From contig NZ_JALKII010000001.1 in assembly GCF_023051175.1 (NCBI RefSeq), positions 434,001-498,000 of the forward strand: a DNA stretch of 64,000 nucleotides. Direction: 5' to 3'. Of this stretch, positions 55,533 through 63,200 are shown piece by piece. Source of the stretch: Alcanivorax quisquiliarum. GTDB taxonomy: Bacteria; Pseudomonadota; Gammaproteobacteria; Pseudomonadales; Alcanivoracaceae. The notes under the pieces were generated by a model. The model saw only the letters and a program-made list of their open reading frames with translations, was not told the DNA's origin and did not search any database. Within the stretch, counting starts at the first letter, position 1. Each line of letters starts with the position of its first letter. Both the position numbers and the translations under genes were made by a program.

Positions 55533-56336
55533 ATGCAGCCCTTGGCAGATATCGGCATAAACCTTACCGACAAACGCTTCCAGCCCGATCTTGATGATGT
55601 GCTGTCACGCGCCGCCGCGGCAGGGGTACGCTGGCAGCTGATCACTGGCACCGACGTGGCCAGCAGCCGCGCCGCGTTGGCACTGGCGCAGGCCCATGAG
55701 AACCTGTTTTGCACCGCCGGGCTGCACCCCCACCAGGCACGCGAATTCACACCCTCACTGCTCGGTGATCTGGAAGCGCTGGCCGGCCATGAGAAAGTGC
55801 GCGCCATCGGTGAAACCGGGCTGGATTTCAATCGGGATTTCTCGCCACGGCCGATTCAGGAAACGGCCTTTGCCGCCCAGCTTGAACTGGCGGCCACATT
55901 GCAGCGCCCGGTTTTCCTGCACCAGCGCGATGCCCATGAACGCTTCTTGCCCATCCTGAAAGACTATCGCGCAGCGCTACCTGATGCCGTTGTGCATTGT
56001 TTTACCGGCAGCCGCCGCGAGCTGTTCGATTATCTGGATCTGGATTGCCATATCGGCATTACCGGCTGGCTCTGTGACGAGCGGCGCGGTGGCGAATTAC
56101 GGCAGCTGGTGCACAACATACCGAGCGACCGGCTGCTGGTGGAGACCGATGGCCCGTATCTGCTACCCCGCGATCTGCCGGGGAAACCACCCGTGCGAGG
56201 GCGCAACGAACCTGCCCTGTTGCCGTGGATCGTGCGACAGCTGGCCGCGTGCCGCGACGAAGCCCCCGAGACAGTCGCGCAAGCAACCTATGAGAATAGC
56301 TGCCGGGTATTTTCTGTGAGCATACTGCCAGCCTGA
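55533..56336 (+). CDS. tatD: TatD-family hydrolase
   Basis: Metal-dependent DNase/hydrolase of the TatD family, 267 residues. The family features are DIGINLTDKRFQPDLDDV at the start, TAGLHPHQAREF near residue 62, IGETGLDFNRDFSP near residue 91 with metal-ligand Glu, RPVFLHQRDAHERFLPI near 131, CFTGSRREL near 154, GITGWLCDERRGGEL and ETDGPYLLPRDLPGK near 205. The first Asp-x-His-x-His motif is degenerate (DIGIN), as in E. coli TatD itself. It is implicated in DNA repair and degradation; the substrate in vivo is uncertain. Confidence 0.92.
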   Translation: MQPLADIGINLTDKRFQPDLDDVLSRAAAAGVRWQLITGTDVASSRAALALAQAHENLFCTAGLHPHQAREFTPSLLGDLEALAGHEKVRAIGETGLDFNRDFSPRPIQETAFAAQLELAATLQRPVFLHQRDAHERFLPILKDYRAALPDAVVHCFTGSRRELFDYLDLDCHIGITGWLCDERRGGELRQLVHNIPSDRLLVETDGPYLLPRDLPGKPPVRGRNEPALLPWIVRQLAACRDEAPETVAQATYENSCRVFSVSILPA

Positions 56337-56588
56337 TCCGCGTCAGGGCGGGTGCGAGCCCACCTTGACCAGCGCTCGGCCTTCGAGTCATAAGTAGCCG
56401 GCGGCACTTCGCCGGCTTCAATACTGCCAGGTGATATTGCCGAGCCGATGTGGCGCGTGTAGCGCGAAGGCGTGGAGCGAGGTACTTCCCCAGCGTCAAT
56501 CGCCAGCGTCAAGACTGTCGCATAGCGGCACGCCGCATTGCCGCTGTCTGGCCAGCAGATATTCGCCTGCCAGGCAGCCGTTTTTTTC

Positions 56589-56822
56589 TCAGTTTTCTGC
56601 CAACAGATATTCACGAATATCCAGCAACCCGAACGGCCAGGCCAGCTCGCGCCCCTGAAAGCGCAGCACCGGGATACGCTCTCCATAGCGGGCAATCAGC
56701 TCGTCGTCTTCGGCAATATCCACCTTTTCTACCGTTGCGAAAGGCGCGGCCTGACGCAATAAAACGTCTGCCTGCTCACACAAGTGGCAGCCCAATGTCG
56801 TCAACAGTTCAATCCTGACCAT
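56589..56822 (-). CDS. Glutaredoxin-like (DUF836) protein
   Basis: A 77-residue thioredoxin-fold protein with a redox CHLC motif in TLGCHLCEQAD (about residues 9-19), followed by PVLRFQGRELAWPFGLLDIREYL. It is of the small DUF836/glutaredoxin type, and the substrate is unknown. Start ATG 56822 is chosen because the frame further upstream lies inside rlmKL; it overlaps the rlmKL stop by 14 bases and is probably co-transcribed with it. Confidence 0.82.
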   Translation of the reverse strand: MVRIELLTTLGCHLCEQADVLLRQAAPFATVEKVDIAEDDELIARYGERIPVLRFQGRELAWPFGLLDIREYLLAEN

Positions 56823-59016
56823 GGGTGATCCTGTAGCACACGTGAATCCGATCGTTGCGCCCGAAATCCGGCGGAATGCTCCAGCGGGTGATGTCTTCCA
56901 CCGTGTACCAGCGCTTGATGCTTTCATCCAGCTCGAAGCGGCGAAAGTTGCAGGAAAAGTACAGCACGCCACCGGGCTCCAGCCGCTTCATCAATGCCCG
57001 GATCAGCTCGGCATGATCGCGCTGCACAACGAAATCATCACGGCTTTTGTTGTTCGAGAACGTGGGCGGATCACAAAAAATCAGATCGAACTGCTGCTTC
57101 GCCGTGGCCACCCATTCCCTCACATCTGCACGCACCAGCTCATGCTGCCGAGTGCCAAAGCCGTTCGCTGCCAGGTTGCACCCGGCCCAGTCCAGATACT
57201 TGCGCGAAGCGTCTACGGTCACGGTGCGGCTGGCGCCCCCCAGCGCGGCATGAACGGTGGCTGCACCCGTGTAGCCGAACAGGTTCAGAAAACGCTTGCC
57301 CTGCGCCTCTTCGCCCAAGCGAAGCCGCATCGGCCGATGATCGAGAAACAGGCCGCTATCGAGGTAATCGCGCAGATTGATCAACAGCCGCGCCTCACCC
57401 TCCATCACCACGTGATAATCGCCGCTCTGGTCCAGTTTCTGGTATTGGCCCCGGCCGCGCTGGGGGCTGCGCGTGCGCAAAAAGACCTGCTCCCGATGCA
57501 CCGACAGCGCTGCCCGCACAGCGCTCACCGCCAGCGTGCGCCGCGCTGCGGCGGCCTGCTCGTCGATGGATTTTGGTGGCGCATATTCCTGCACCAGCGC
57601 CCGGTCGCCATAGATATCAATGGAGAAATTGAACTCGGGCAGGTCGCGATCATAAAGCCGATACGCCTGCACGCCGGATTGATCCAGCCAGCGGCGCAGC
57701 TGTCGGCTGTTCTTGCGCAACCGGTTGACCAGCGCCTGCGCCGGCTCGGGCACATCAAAGGCCGTTTCGCCGGCAACACGCAGCGGCGGCACAGGCGCTC
57801 GCCGCTGCGGCACAAGGCGCCGTACATAGACCTGCATCGGGCCATTGCGCACCCGCCAGGCGGCCTGCGTCGCCATACCACTACGATCCAGCGCCTCCGC
57901 CTGCCCGGCAACAATTACCGCGTGCCACTGCGGCGCATGGCGCGCCATAAGCCTGCCCAACGCGTGATAAAGCCAGCCGGCACGCTGCTGCTCTTCCAGC
58001 CGCTCACCCCATGGCGGGTTGGTGACCACCACACCGGTTGCCTGCCCCCCGCCAGCAAAATCGCGTGCGCGCAGCGCGCCCAGCTCCCGTCGCTCAAAAT
58101 GGATCAGCGCGCCGACACCGGCCCGGTCAGCATTCGCACGCGCCTGTTGCAGCACGCTGGCATCGGCATCGAAGCCTTTCAGGGAAAGCCCCTGCGGTGC
58201 TGCTCTCCGCGCCTCGCGGGCCTCCTCGCGCAGTGTTTGCCAGGCGGGCAAATCCGTGCCGGGCCAATGCAGCAACGCATATTCTTCGCGCAGCAGACCG
58301 GGCGCCTGATTCAACGCCATCATGGCGGCTTCCACCAGCAAGGTACCGCTACCGCAAAAAGGATCGATCAAGACCGGCGCGGTCTCTGCTACCTGCGACA
58401 CCGCCCCTGCTGTTTGCGACGCTGTCTCTACTGCCTGTGACGCGCTCTTTATCGCCTGCGGCGCAGTTGCTGCCGCCTGCCAACCCGCCGCCTGCAACAT
58501 TGCGGCAGCAAGAGTTTCCCGCAGCGGCGCCAGCCCGCCATCCAGCCGGTAGCCACGGCGTGATAATGCCTCGCCACTGAGATCAACGAACAATTCGCTG
58601 GCTTGCTCCCCCACCTGCAAACGCAGGCAAAGCGCACCGGCGGCGCTATCCGCCGGCAGCACGCCCGCCGGGGCATAGCGTAGAAAGCGGCTACGCGTCA
58701 CCCGGCTGTCGCCCCGCACGCCCGGTTCATGATCAACACGCACATGTAACCGCAATACACGGTGCGTATGCGTTGCCCAGTCAAACGCAGAGGCCAGTGC
58801 ATCAGCGGCTTCCAGTGAGCCGCCCTGATGCTGTGCTACCGGCACCAACACCCGCTCTGCCAACCGCGACCACAACGACACCCGCAGTGCATCGCGCACT
58901 TCGCCGTTCAGACGCACCGCTGCACCGCCCTGCTCTTGCGCGGCCAGCCCAAGTGCAGCCAGCTCGTCGCACAGCAGTGGCGCCAGCCCCGGCATGCAGG
59001 TAATGACAAACTCCAT
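56809..59016 (-). CDS. rlmL: 23S rRNA methyltransferase RlmKL (bifunctional)
   Basis: Fused enzyme that methylates G2445 (N2, RlmL half) and G2069 (N7, RlmK half) of 23S rRNA. The 735 residues start with a THUMP domain (about 1-160); the RlmL part has DPFCGSGTLLVEAAMMA near residue 219 and TNPPWGERL near residue 333. The RlmK part has LNLFGYTGAATVHAALGGA near residue 585 and FCDPPTFSNNK near residue 656. Between the THUMP region and DPFCGSGT there is a 28-residue insert of four 7-residue repeats (58378-58461), which E. coli RlmL lacks. Confidence 0.95.
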   Translation of the reverse strand: MEFVITCMPGLAPLLCDELAALGLAAQEQGGAAVRLNGEVRDALRVSLWSRLAERVLVPVAQHQGGSLEAADALASAFDWATHTHRVLRLHVRVDHEPGVRGDSRVTRSRFLRYAPAGVLPADSAAGALCLRLQVGEQASELFVDLSGEALSRRGYRLDGGLAPLRETLAAAMLQAAGWQAAATAPQAIKSASQAVETASQTAGAVSQVAETAPVLIDPFCGSGTLLVEAAMMALNQAPGLLREEYALLHWPGTDLPAWQTLREEAREARRAAPQGLSLKGFDADASVLQQARANADRAGVGALIHFERRELGALRARDFAGGGQATGVVVTNPPWGERLEEQQRAGWLYHALGRLMARHAPQWHAVIVAGQAEALDRSGMATQAAWRVRNGPMQVYVRRLVPQRRAPVPPLRVAGETAFDVPEPAQALVNRLRKNSRQLRRWLDQSGVQAYRLYDRDLPEFNFSIDIYGDRALVQEYAPPKSIDEQAAAARRTLAVSAVRAALSVHREQVFLRTRSPQRGRGQYQKLDQSGDYHVVMEGEARLLINLRDYLDSGLFLDHRPMRLRLGEEAQGKRFLNLFGYTGAATVHAALGGASRTVTVDASRKYLDWAGCNLAANGFGTRQHELVRADVREWVATAKQQFDLIFCDPPTFSNNKSRDDFVVQRDHAELIRALMKRLEPGGVLYFSCNFRRFELDESIKRWYTVEDITRWSIPPDFGRNDRIHVCYRITHGQD
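58378..58461 (-). repeat. Four 21-bp in-frame repeats inside rlmKL
   Basis: The encoded heptads are PQAIKSA, SQAVETA, SQTAGAV and SQVAETA. Each unit is 21 bases, imperfect at the DNA level. The insert lies just before the AdoMet motif DPFCGSGT of the RlmL half and is probably a flexible loop. Confidence 0.85.
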
Positions 59017-59080
59017 AACAAACCCTTCGTAACTCGTTGAATGTCGCCTGACGACCAGGTCGGTGAACGGATGTTATTCA

Positions 59081-59110
59081 GCATATGCGTTTTTACTGCT
59101 CTGCATATGC
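59081..59110. promoter_or_regulatory. Paired GCATATGC palindromes upstream of rmf and rlmKL
   Basis: Two identical 8-base palindromes GCATATGC at 59081-59088 and 59103-59110, 22 bases centre to centre (two helical turns), in the 260-base divergent region. The spacing favours cooperative binding by a dimer on one face of DNA. The regulator is unknown. Confidence 0.45.
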
Positions 59111-59211
59111 CAACTTGTTATTCGACCTTTCCTGCAGGTTCACCATACTGAGACAGACGATACCAACAGGGCGATGCCGAAACCGGATGTTTCAGCGGGC
59201 GGGTCGTCCTG

Positions 59212-59243
59212 CGCTTCAGTTTTCACTCGCTTCAGTTTTCACT
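59212..59243 (+). repeat. Perfect tandem 16-bp repeat upstream of rmf
   Basis: CGCTTCAGTTTTCACT occurs twice with no gap (59212-59227, 59228-59243). The second copy ends 33 bases before the rmf ATG, within a likely 5' untranslated or promoter region. Confidence 0.9.
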
Positions 59244-59276
59244 TGAGTCACTGCTACCAGGAAAGGGGAACAGTAG

Positions 59277-59483
59277 ATGAAAAGACAGAAACGCGATCGT
59301 GTCACCCGAGCCTACTCGAAAGGCTACCATGCAGGCTTGCATGGCAAATCTCAGGATCTCTGCCCGTTTGACGCCTTGATGTCCCGTTCAAGCTGGATCA
59401 ATGGCTGGCGCGAGGGCCGCACCGATCACCTTAATGGCTACACCGGCATAGCCAGCGTACATAACCTGAAAAACATGGGCTGA
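59277..59483 (+). CDS. rmf: Ribosome modulation factor
   Basis: Stationary-phase protein that dimerises 70S ribosomes into inactive 100S particles. The 68 residues start MKRQKRDRVTRAYSKGYHAG, and CPFDALMSRSSWINGWREGR follows, as in the E. coli protein (55 residues); the C-terminal 13 residues are extra. A GGAAAGGGG ribosome-binding site precedes the ATG. It probably has its own promoter in the repeat-bearing upstream region and ends at a strong hairpin terminator. Confidence 0.93.
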   Translation: MKRQKRDRVTRAYSKGYHAGLHGKSQDLCPFDALMSRSSWINGWREGRTDHLNGYTGIASVHNLKNMG

Positions 59484-59527
59484 GCCTTTTCTTGCATCGT
59501 TTCCACGACGCGCGCAAGCGCTGCACA

Positions 59528-59549
59528 GGGCCCCTCCCGGGCCCTTTTT
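59528..59549 (+). terminator. Intrinsic terminator after rmf
   Basis: Stem GGGCCC (59528-59533) with GGGCCC (59539-59544), loop CTCCC, then five T residues. It is 44 bases after the rmf stop and just before the convergent pyrD stop. Confidence 0.8.
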
Positions 59550-59564
59550 AATACCTGCCAGAAA

Positions 59565-60587
59565 CTACTGTTGCGAACGGGCCGCCTTCGCCCAGGCGTT
59601 TGCCGCTTCGGCCACCAGCGACGGGCCACGGTATATCAGACCAGTGTAAAGCTGCACCAGCGCTGCCCCCGCCCGCTGCTTGTCGGCAGCATCCTCCCCG
59701 GTGAGGATGCCACCGACACCGATTACGGGAATCCGGCCACCCAGAGCACCGACCATGTTCACCAGCGCCTGGTCCGCAAGCGGTTTCAGCGGCTGGCCAC
59801 TGAGCCCGCCCGCCTCGTTGCCGTGTGGCAGCGACTCGACCTGCGGCCTCGTGACGGTAGTGTTGCCCACGGTTATGCCGTCGATGCCATGCTGCACAAA
59901 AGCGTCCGCCATCAGCGCCATTGCCTCGGCATCATTATCCGGCGCGATCTTGATGACCAGCGGTACGCGGCGCCCGGCCCGCTGATCCAGTTGTGTCTGG
60001 CGCTCGCGCAAGGTGGCCAGCAACTCTTCCAGCGCCGCACCATGTTGCAATGTGCGCAAGCCCGGCGTATTCGGCGAAGATACGTTCACCACCACATAGC
60101 TGGCCAGGCCGTGAACACGATCCAGGCAATAAAGGTAATCATCCACTGCCTGCTCGACCGGCGTGCTGGCATTCTTGCCGATATTGATGCCCAGCACGCC
60201 GTCGAAGCGGCTGCGGCTGACCGCATCGACCAGATATTCCACCCCGTGATTATTGAACCCCATGCGGTTGATGAGCGCGGACGCGGCCGGGATACGGAAC
60301 ATGCGCGGCTTGGGGTTGCCCTGCTGTGGCCTGGGCGTCACCGTGCCCACTTCGAGAAAACCGAAGCCCAGCGCGGCGAGGCCGTTGATGCAATCGCCGT
60401 TTTTATCCAGCCCGGCAGCCAGCCCCACAGGATTGGGAAACTTCAGGCCCATGACCTCCACCGGATACGACAGCGTGCCGGTCGGGTACAACTTGCCCAG
60501 CCCCTTGCGCAGCAGCGCCAGCGTCAGCTCATGTACAGCCTCCTCGGGCAAGGAAAACAGTAGCGGGCGAGCGATCTGATAGAGCAT
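59565..60587 (-). CDS. pyrD: Dihydroorotate dehydrogenase (quinone)
   Basis: Class 2 FMN enzyme of pyrimidine synthesis, attached to the inner membrane and using ubiquinone. The 340-residue protein has an amphipathic N-terminus (YQIARPLLFSLPEEAVHELT), GFLEVGTVTPRPQQGNPKPR near residue 75, the catalytic Ser in VNVSSPNTPGLR near residue 172 and the FMN phosphate region GVGGILTGEDA near 296. ATG 60587 is chosen over 60665: AGGGAG lies upstream and it begins at the conserved MLYQI. It converges on rmf across the terminator at 59528-59549. Confidence 0.95.
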   Translation of the reverse strand: MLYQIARPLLFSLPEEAVHELTLALLRKGLGKLYPTGTLSYPVEVMGLKFPNPVGLAAGLDKNGDCINGLAALGFGFLEVGTVTPRPQQGNPKPRMFRIPAASALINRMGFNNHGVEYLVDAVSRSRFDGVLGINIGKNASTPVEQAVDDYLYCLDRVHGLASYVVVNVSSPNTPGLRTLQHGAALEELLATLRERQTQLDQRAGRRVPLVIKIAPDNDAEAMALMADAFVQHGIDGITVGNTTVTRPQVESLPHGNEAGGLSGQPLKPLADQALVNMVGALGGRIPVIGVGGILTGEDAADKQRAGAALVQLYTGLIYRGPSLVAEAANAWAKAARSQQ

Positions 60588-60736
60588 CGGAAAACTCCCT
60601 GGCGGCGAGCCGAAACGCCCCGGTGGGGCAAGATGGCGCGCATTATATACAGCGCAGCGCCCCACGTCAGACCTGCGAGCTCATGTCGCCACACGCCCGG
60701 CCGCAGCCGCACCTGTGTGCGGCCCTGCGCAGCCTG

Positions 60737-60776
60737 AAAAGCAACCGGGCAGATGCTTCTGCATCTGCCCGGTTGC
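60737..60776 (-). terminator. Terminator after the RND exporter gene
   Basis: Exact 16-bp stem, GCAACCGGGCAGATGC (60741-60756) with GCATCTGCCCGGTTGC (60761-60776), loop TTCT on the plus strand; on the minus strand it is followed by TTTT. It lies 30 bases after the exporter stop. Confidence 0.85.
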
Positions 60777-60806
60777 AAGGGTGGAGCTGTACCAGCAGGC
60801 AAGGCA

Positions 60807-63182
60807 TCAGGCCACGTTGCGCTGCTCCCTGGTGAGGATGAAACGCGCCAGCGCCGGCAGCAGCCAGAGCGCACCTATCATGTTCCACAAGAACATGAAG
60901 GTCAGCAGGATACCCATGTCGGCCTGGAACTTGATCGACGAGAACACCCAGAAGATCACCCCCGCCGCCAGTGCCAGCCCGGTGAAGGCAACCGCCTTGC
61001 CGGTGGTCTTGAGCGTTTCCGCGTAAGCCTCTTCCAGGGGCAGCCCGGCTTTGAGATAGCTGGACAGCCGGCTGTAGATGTAGATGCCGTAATCCACCCC
61101 GATCCCCACGCCCAGGGCGATCACCGGCAACGTCGCCACTTTCACGCCTATGCCCATCGAGGCCATCAACGCCTGGCACAACACCGATGTCAGCCCCAGC
61201 GGGATCACGATACACAACACCGCACGGATGGATTTGAAGCCGAGCAGACACAAGATGGATACCACGCCGTAAACCAGCGCCAACATGGGATATTGGCTTG
61301 CGCGAATGGTCTGGTTGGTGGCTGCCTCCACACCGGCGTTACCCGACGCCAGCTTGAATTCAATCACGCCCGGATCATTGTGTGCCTCCGCGTAGGCGGC
61401 CACGGCCGCAGTGACGCTATCCAGTGTCGCGGCGCGGTGATCGTCGAGAAACACATAAAGCGGCGTAACGCTGCAATCAAGATTGAAGAGACTGTCCGGC
61501 ATGAACATCATGGCGTTGTTCAATGCATATTGATCCCGTGAGATGGTGGCCCATTTCAGGTTACCTTCGTTGGTATTGGCACTGATCAGTTTTGCCGCCG
61601 ACGCAATGGTGGTGACGTCCTGCACCCCCGGCACTTGCAGCAGTTGCCACGAGAGCGCATCAATCTGCTGTAGCGCTTCATAGCTGTTACAGCTTTCCTG
61701 CGGTGTCTTGCCGATCACCACCAGCACATCAGCGCTCACACTGTAGTGCGACACCAGCACATTCACGTCGTGGTTGTACTGGTAGCGGCGCTCGGGAATG
61801 TAGCCACGCGGGCAGTCCATTTCCGTACAGGGATCAGGCCAAAGCTCCGGCGCGCCTTTATCGAGGTCACCAACCTGCACATCCTTGGCAACCCAAACGC
61901 CCGCTGCGTAGCCCAGCGCCGCGAGGAGAATCGACGCGGCCGCCCAGGTTGGTCGCGCAAAACGTGAAAAGAAATCCGCCAGCCGGTGCTTGCGCTGACG
62001 CTTGGCGCGCACACGCTCCAAGGCACGCTCACCGACGCCCAGATAAGACAGTATCACCGGCACGATGATCAGATTGGTGAGGACGATCACTGCCACACCC
62101 ACACTGGCAGCTATCGCCAGCTCACGAATCACACCGACATCGATAATATAGAGTGTCAGGAAACCCAGCCCGTCCCCCGCCAGTGCAATGACGCCTGGCA
62201 GTGCCAACCCGGCAAATGTTCTCACGGCCGCCTGCCGGCCATCCAGCCCATCCGCAGCATGGTTTGCCAACGTGTTGATGATTTGCACGCCATGGCTGAC
62301 GGCAATAGCGTATACAAGAAACGGCACTAGCATGGAGTATGGGTCAATGGTAAAGCCCAGCATCGACACGATACCCAGCTGCCAGATCACGGCGACAAAT
62401 GAACAGCCGGCTACCACAAGTGAACTGCGCAGGCTGCGCGTATCCAGCAACAGCAGCGCCAGGGTCACGCCCAGAGTGAGGAAGAACAGCAGCGCCACTT
62501 CCGAGGCAGCTGCCATCACATCCCCCGCCATCTTGGCGGCGCCGACGATATGGATGCGAATATTCGGATACTGATCCTGGTAGCGAGCGCGGATATCATC
62601 CAATGCGTCGGAAAGCGCGGGAATATCCACGTTGGAATCCGCCGAGAGTACATCGAGCAGGTTGGCGTGAATGATGCTGGAGCGGAAATCATCGGCGACC
62701 AGGCTGCCCACGTGGCGTGAGCGCAACACGTTGGTGCGCAAGTCTTCCAGGCTGGCATCGGAACCATCATAGGCCGGCGGGATCACCTCACCGCCTTCAA
62801 AGCCGTCTTCGGTCACCTCTGCCCAGCGCACGTTAGGCGTCCACAAGGAACTGATGCGGGAAGGGTCGACGCCGCTGAGCGAGAATACCTCGTCGGTAAT
62901 TTCCGACAGTGCGGTCATGTAGGATTCATTGAAAATATCGTCGCTTTCGACTTCAGCGACGATCACCCGCACATCATTCCCCAGGCTCACATCGTTACGA
63001 TGTTCAAGAAAATTCTGAATGTACGGATGGCTGATCGGAACCATTTTGCGCACATCGGTATTGATCTGGATACCCGCCGCCTGAATACCGAGAAATACGG
63101 TCAGCGCCGCGAAGATCAGCAGCAGCACGGGGCGTGCACCAAACAGCACGCGCGCCACAGTAGGAGCTATTTTACCGGCCAT
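60807..63182 (-). CDS. RND/MMPL-family exporter
   Basis: A 791-residue RND-superfamily membrane protein with two repeats of one plus five helices: an N-terminal helix (residues 18-38), a periplasmic loop, a helix bundle about 230-395, a second loop about 430-620, and a last bundle about 635-780. The second bundle carries the GVGIGVDYGIYIYSRL motif near residue 700, and the first bundle has the corresponding DPYSMLVPFLVYAIAVSHGVQ, both with RND character. Such single-gene RND proteins of the MMPL/hydrophobe type often sit next to a YCF48-like gene in lipid or steroid-related clusters, as here (18 bases upstream). The cargo is unknown, with hydrophobic or lipid-like compounds most plausible. 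Confidence 0.88.
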   Translation of the reverse strand: MAGKIAPTVARVLFGARPVLLLIFAALTVFLGIQAAGIQINTDVRKMVPISHPYIQNFLEHRNDVSLGNDVRVIVAEVESDDIFNESYMTALSEITDEVFSLSGVDPSRISSLWTPNVRWAEVTEDGFEGGEVIPPAYDGSDASLEDLRTNVLRSRHVGSLVADDFRSSIIHANLLDVLSADSNVDIPALSDALDDIRARYQDQYPNIRIHIVGAAKMAGDVMAAASEVALLFFLTLGVTLALLLLDTRSLRSSLVVAGCSFVAVIWQLGIVSMLGFTIDPYSMLVPFLVYAIAVSHGVQIINTLANHAADGLDGRQAAVRTFAGLALPGVIALAGDGLGFLTLYIIDVGVIRELAIAASVGVAVIVLTNLIIVPVILSYLGVGERALERVRAKRQRKHRLADFFSRFARPTWAAASILLAALGYAAGVWVAKDVQVGDLDKGAPELWPDPCTEMDCPRGYIPERRYQYNHDVNVLVSHYSVSADVLVVIGKTPQESCNSYEALQQIDALSWQLLQVPGVQDVTTIASAAKLISANTNEGNLKWATISRDQYALNNAMMFMPDSLFNLDCSVTPLYVFLDDHRAATLDSVTAAVAAYAEAHNDPGVIEFKLASGNAGVEAATNQTIRASQYPMLALVYGVVSILCLLGFKSIRAVLCIVIPLGLTSVLCQALMASMGIGVKVATLPVIALGVGIGVDYGIYIYSRLSSYLKAGLPLEEAYAETLKTTGKAVAFTGLALAAGVIFWVFSSIKFQADMGILLTFMFLWNMIGALWLLPALARFILTREQRNVA

Positions 63183-63200
63183 TATCGTGAATCCCCGCCG

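Noticed and set aside
56821-58440. 539-codon plus-strand open frame
   Set aside because: Antisense to rlmKL, ends inside its repeat region, with no family character.
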